Origin: Chlamydiota bacterium
Lineage (GTDB): Bacteria; Auribacterota; UBA3054; B51-G9
Direction of reading: 5' to 3'
Assembly: GCA_003648225.1 (NCBI GenBank)
Contig: QMOL01000121.1
Coordinates: 1-8,325 of the forward strand
Length of the DNA: 8,325 nt
The first letter of the stretch is position 1, and each line of letters starts with the position of its first letter. The notes beneath the pieces are model-generated. The model had not been told where the DNA came from, searched no databases, and saw only the letters and a list, made by a program, of their open reading frames with translations. A program made the translations under genes and the position numbers. This document shows, in pieces, positions 5,981-8,325 of this stretch.

Positions 5981-6611
5981 AATTATTTGTAGTTTTTTCG
6001 TTTCCTATTGTAGATATGTCCCCATGTCCGGGATAAACAACCGTGTTATCCGGCAAGACATACAATTTTTCAAGAATAGATTTACGTAATGTTTCCCAAC
6101 TTCCGCCCGGGAGGTCACATCTTCCGACATCGCCTTTAAAAAGAGTATCACCACTCAGCAGGATAGGATTATTTTCATTTTGTATAAAAAATGAAACTCC
6201 GCCTCGTGTATGTCCCGGCGTGTGCAATACTTTAATTTGTATCGAACCAAAATTTATCGTTTCATCATCAATCAAATCATTATAAGGATGATCTGTTGTG
6301 ATGAATAATCCGAGCATTGCGGAAAGATTTTTCTCTGAGTCGGTCAGCATTACCGCATCATCCGAATGAATCCAAAGAGGAATATTTTTTTCGGAGATGA
6401 TTTTCCCGACTGCACCGATATGATCTCCGTGCCCGTGAGTCAGCAGCACGCCACGCAAAGCAACTTTTTCATCATCAAGGATTGAGAGTAAATTATCCGC
6501 TTCGGATCCCGGATCAATTAATACTGCGTCATTTGTTTCGCCGTCAATCACGAGATAGCAATTAGTTTCGAGTGGACCTACAGGAATAGTTTTTATTTTT
6601 ATATTTGGCAT
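5964..6611 (-). CDS. Metallo-beta-lactamase-fold hydrolase, glyoxalase II-like
   Basis: The 215-residue protein has the full binuclear metal site of glyoxalase II-like hydrolases: THGHGDH (58-64; H59, H61, D63, H64), TPGHTRGG (131-138; H134), SGDTLF (153-158; D155) and YPGHGD (193-198; H196). VGPLETNCYLV near the N-terminus is the usual opening of the YcbL/GloB-like branch. It is a full-length, short, single-domain cytosolic member lacking the C-terminal glutathione-binding extension of classical GloB, so hydrolysis of a thioester is likely but the substrate is not readable. It is the first gene of the apparent export operon and overlaps wzm by 17 bases; whether this has functional meaning or is only shared transcription is unclear. 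Upstream lie a candidate promoter, a hairpin and a leader shared with wzt. There is no Shine-Dalgarno. Confidence 0.93.
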   Translation of the reverse strand: MPNIKIKTIPVGPLETNCYLVIDGETNDAVLIDPGSEADNLLSILDDEKVALRGVLLTHGHGDHIGAVGKIISEKNIPLWIHSDDAVMLTDSEKNLSAMLGLFITTDHPYNDLIDDETINFGSIQIKVLHTPGHTRGGVSFFIQNENNPILLSGDTLFKGDVGRCDLPGGSWETLRKSILEKLYVLPDNTVVYPGHGDISTIGNEKTTNNYVKAL

Positions 6612-6622
6612 GTTCGCGCCGC

Positions 6623-6660
6623 TTTTTTGTTGTGTTGCAGACGCTTGGAGGAAATTGTCC
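6623..6660 (-). promoter_or_regulatory. Conserved 38-base leader upstream of the hydrolase gene
   Basis: This is the counterpart of the leader before wzt: GGACAATTT, CCTCC, AG, CTGCAA and AACAA blocks in the same order and spacing, ending 11 bases before the ATG at 6611. The nine bases at its upstream end take part in the hairpin at 6652-6681. The last 11 bases before each ATG differ between the two genes, so similarity stops inside the untranslated region. Confidence 0.5.
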
Positions 6661-6681
6661 AGGCAACTGCCTGAACAATTT
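6652..6681 (-). repeat. Intergenic hairpin element, copy 3
   Basis: AAATTGT (6652-6658) and ACAATTT (6675-6681) form the outer stem. After one C/A mismatch, CAGGC (6660-6664) and GCCTG (6669-6673) form the inner stem around loop AACT. The tail CCTCCAAG follows on the minus strand. Twelve base pairs with one mismatch in 30 bases make a strong hairpin in the probable 5' untranslated region of the hydrolase-export operon. Confidence 0.7.
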
Positions 6682-6709
6682 ATTTTCCGAACGATCGCTT
6701 TTAAGTTAA

Positions 6710-6738
6710 ATGTTAAATTTTCATTTTTGACATGGCAA
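6710..6738 (-). promoter_or_regulatory. Candidate sigma70-like promoter of the hydrolase-export operon
   Basis: On the minus strand TTGCCA (6738-6733) is followed after exactly 17 bases by TAACAT (6715-6710), matching the -35 and -10 consensus at five and four of six positions. Transcription would begin near 6703, giving a leader of about 90 bases that contains the hairpin at 6652-6681. AT-rich sequence makes chance matches likely. Confidence 0.3.
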
Positions 6739-6792
6739 AAAATAGAAATATCAAATCATTGAATCCATCTAATGCCTTCTTTACTTTTCACA

Positions 6793-7074
6793 TCAATACT
6801 CAACTTTAAAATCTGAATACATTCCGCACGGCGATATCAGATTTGTTATTACTTCTTTTATGTATCCCGCATGAGGGCCCATAGTAATATCTTCGAGCAG
6901 CGATTCGACTTCATAATCTTTTCCTTCGATGTACATTTCCACAGCTCCATCTTGCCTATTCTTGACGTATCCGGTAAGTGAATCATATCCCCGCGCGAAT
7001 CTCAGCACGGTATATCTGAATCCGACTCCCTGCACACGGCCTTTATAAATAACGATATAAGCGATATTTTTCAT
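6793..7074 (-). CDS. acyP: Acylphosphatase
   Basis: The 93-residue protein is a complete, normal-length acylphosphatase, a small cytosolic enzyme that hydrolyses carboxyl-phosphate bonds such as those of acetyl phosphate or 1,3-bisphosphoglycerate. The phosphate-binding loop GRVQGVGFR (12-20) supplies the substrate-binding Arg20, and GYVKNRQDG (35-43) supplies the catalytic Asn39. The following VEMYIEG and the two-helix, four-strand layout fit the family. It stands alone between argG and the hydrolase gene, 150 bases after argG, with a candidate -10 box in the gap. No Shine-Dalgarno precedes the ATG. The stop is followed by 181 bases before the next gene, without a clear terminator hairpin near it. 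Confidence 0.95.
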   Translation of the reverse strand: MKNIAYIVIYKGRVQGVGFRYTVLRFARGYDSLTGYVKNRQDGAVEMYIEGKDYEVESLLEDITMGPHAGYIKEVITNLISPCGMYSDFKVEY

Positions 7075-7115
7075 TTTACAAGCCGTTTAAGCGGTTTAAT
7101 ATTTCAAATGATTTT

Positions 7116-7121
7116 ATTATA
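7116..7121 (-). promoter_or_regulatory. Candidate -10 box upstream of acylphosphatase
   Basis: A perfect TATAAT on the minus strand lies 41 bases before the acyP start codon, after the hairpins that end argG. No good -35 hexamer is present at 16-18 bases; TTGGAT occurs at 15. It would let acyP be transcribed apart from argG. The flanking sequence is very AT-rich, so this is weak evidence. Confidence 0.3.
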
Positions 7122-7161
7122 TTTTTGCTAAACACAATCCAATATGCTAAAATCTGTAAAT

Positions 7162-7186
7162 AAATTCAAATCTTTGATTTGAATTT
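7162..7186 (+). repeat. Intergenic hairpin element, copy 4
   Basis: AAATTCAAATC (7162-7172) and GATTTGAATTT (7176-7186) form a perfect 11-base-pair stem with loop TTT. On the plus strand it is followed by CCTCAAGC, the same tail as CCTCCAAGC in copy 3 less one C. The orientation is opposite to copies 2 and 3. It lies downstream of argG and may assist termination there, although the sequence after it is only moderately T-rich on the argG strand. Confidence 0.65.
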
Positions 7187-7191
7187 CCTCA

Positions 7192-7226
7192 AGCCGTGCC
7201 TGTAACTAATCTCCCTCGGCACGGCT
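7192..7226 (-). terminator. GC-rich hairpin overlapping the argG stop codon
   Basis: AGCCGTGCC (7192-7200) and GGCACGGCT (7218-7226) are perfect 9-base inverted arms around a 17-base loop. The arm proximal to argG shares two bases with its TAG stop (7227-7225). It is the most GC-rich hairpin in the region and sits where an argG terminator is expected, but no U-run follows on the argG strand, so it may rather protect the 3' end or act with the adjacent 7162-7186 hairpin. Confidence 0.5.
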
Positions 7227-8325
7227 ATTTTCTTAATCTCAAGCGCAACGCGTTAAGTTTAATAAAACCTGTTGCGTCAGTCTGATCATAAACATCGTCC
7301 TCTTCAAACGTAGCGATATCTTCATCATAAAGGGTATTAGGAGATTTTCTACCGACTACCGAACAATTCCCTTTATAAAGTTTTAATTTTGCTGTTCCGG
7401 TAACATTCTTCTGCGCTTCATCTATGAAAGCATTAAGCGTTTCCATTTCCGGTGAGAACCAAAAACCATTATAAACTATCTGCGCGAATTTCGGCATTAA
7501 GGTGTCTCGCGTAAGCATAACTTCCCTATCCATTGTAAGCGATTCAACCGCTCTGTGCGCGGCATAAAGAATAGTACCGCCCGGTGTTTCATAAACGCCT
7601 CTTGATTTCATCCCAACGAATCTGTTTTCCACAATGTCAATTCTTCCGATACCGTGTTTCCCGCCTAGTTTATTCAATCTTTCGAGCAGTTTTGCCGGAG
7701 AATAAGTTTTGCCATTCACGGCGTCCGGAACTCCTTTTTCGAAATCAACGGTAATATACTGAGATTTATCGGGAGCTTTTTCCGGTGATTGAGTAAGCAC
7801 AAACATATCTTCCGGAGGTTCTTTCCAAGGATTTTCAAGAATCCCGCTTTCGAAACTAATGTGCAAAAGGTTTCTGTCGGAGCTATAAGGTTTTTTCTTT
7901 GTTACCGGAATATCAATATTATGCTTCTTAGCATAATCGATCATTTTGCTTCTGGAATTAAGATCAAATTCCGGATCCCGCCACGGAGCGATAATTTTAA
8001 TATCCGGTTTCAGGGTGTAAAAAGTAAGTTCAAAACGGACCTGGTCATTTCCTTTCCCTGTCGCGCCGTGAGCAACATAAGCCGCTTTTTCCTTTTTCGC
8101 GATTTCAATGTGGCGTTTCGCTATAATCGGTCGCGCGGCGCTTGTACCCAGCATATACAATCCTTCGTAATAAGCGTTCCACTTTATGAGGGGCCAGACA
8201 TAATCTTTAACAAACGCTTCGCGCAGGTCTTCTATGTAAATTTTGGACGCGCCTGTTTTTAACGCTTTTTCGCGTACCGGATCAAGTTCTTCTCCCTGAC
8301 CTACATCTGCCGCGTAAGCGATAAC
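7225..8325 (-). CDS. argG: Argininosuccinate synthase, N-terminus beyond window
   Basis: The enzyme joins citrulline and aspartate with ATP to make argininosuccinate in arginine synthesis. The frame runs through the right edge: 366 residues are visible, beginning VIAYAADVGQGEELDPVREK, against about 400 in the family. Roughly the first 30, including the SGGLDTS ATP-pyrophosphatase loop, lie outside. A TTG at 8160 is an internal Leu codon, not a start. Diagnostic segments are YMLGTSAARPIIAK (about 57-70 of the visible part), AHGATGKGNDQVRFE (85-99), GRIDIVENRFVGMKSRGVYE near the middle, and the terminal YDEDIATFEEDDVYDQTDATGFIKLNALRLRLR. No frame breaks or missing motifs are seen in the visible part. 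Its stop codon abuts a strong hairpin. Confidence 0.97.
   Translation of the reverse strand, partial: VIAYAADVGQGEELDPVREKALKTGASKIYIEDLREAFVKDYVWPLIKWNAYYEGLYMLGTSAARPIIAKRHIEIAKKEKAAYVAHGATGKGNDQVRFELTFYTLKPDIKIIAPWRDPEFDLNSRSKMIDYAKKHNIDIPVTKKKPYSSDRNLLHISFESGILENPWKEPPEDMFVLTQSPEKAPDKSQYITVDFEKGVPDAVNGKTYSPAKLLERLNKLGGKHGIGRIDIVENRFVGMKSRGVYETPGGTILYAAHRAVESLTMDREVMLTRDTLMPKFAQIVYNGFWFSPEMETLNAFIDEAQKNVTGTAKLKLYKGNCSVVGRKSPNTLYDEDIATFEEDDVYDQTDATGFIKLNALRLRLRK

Noticed and set aside
7789..8262. Plus-strand 157-codon ORF
   Set aside because: It is antisense to highly conserved argG sequence, with a composition typical of a reversed gene; no promoter or family motif supports it.

Overview
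The window is about 8.3 kb of moderately AT-rich bacterial DNA holding seven well-supported protein genes and one doubtful small ORF. Six genes plus the small ORF lie on the minus strand; a single gene at the left edge lies on the plus strand. Taxonomy cannot be fixed. An ABC-transporter polysaccharide export pair points to a Gram-negative-type envelope. The left-edge corrinoid-methyltransferase-like (URO-D fold) gene recalls the large URO-D families of anaerobic PVC and FCB bacteria. No start codon here has a convincing Shine-Dalgarno sequence, which would suit Bacteroidota-like or Planctomycetota-like translation. I favour an uncultured sediment or anaerobic bacterium of such a group, with low confidence.

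Left part (1-1668): the 3' part of a URO-D-family gene (+), then a 429-base gene-poor stretch. That stretch holds a long inverted repeat, an 8-base tandem repeat, a two-hairpin repeat element, and a short remnant resembling the N-terminus of a second URO-D-family gene. A 71-codon minus-strand ORF with a CxxC follows.

Centre (1669-6611, minus strand): an apparent operon reading right to left. It runs from a metallo-beta-lactamase-fold hydrolase, overlapping by 17 bases the ABC-2 permease Wzm, to a long Wzt ATPase with a cargo-binding C-terminus, which overlaps through ATGA a membrane-anchored TPR protein. Wzm and Wzt should flip a lipid-linked polysaccharide across the inner membrane. The TPR protein is a candidate envelope partner because of its coupling to wzt. 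Unusually, wzm and wzt are separated by 167 bases filled with hairpins.

Right part (6612-8325, minus strand): acylphosphatase and the 3' nine-tenths of argininosuccinate synthase, separated by two strong hairpins.

The most unusual signal is non-coding. Four clear copies and one degenerate copy of an element recur between genes. Each is an AAATT...AATTT hairpin whose inner arms differ but stay complementary, followed by a conserved [AC]CTC-(n)-AG tail. In two copies the tail continues into a 38-base leader, 29 of 38 identical without gaps, ending exactly 11 bases before the ATG of wzt and of the hydrolase gene. This looks like either a mobile intergenic repeat or a shared 5'-leader regulatory structure.
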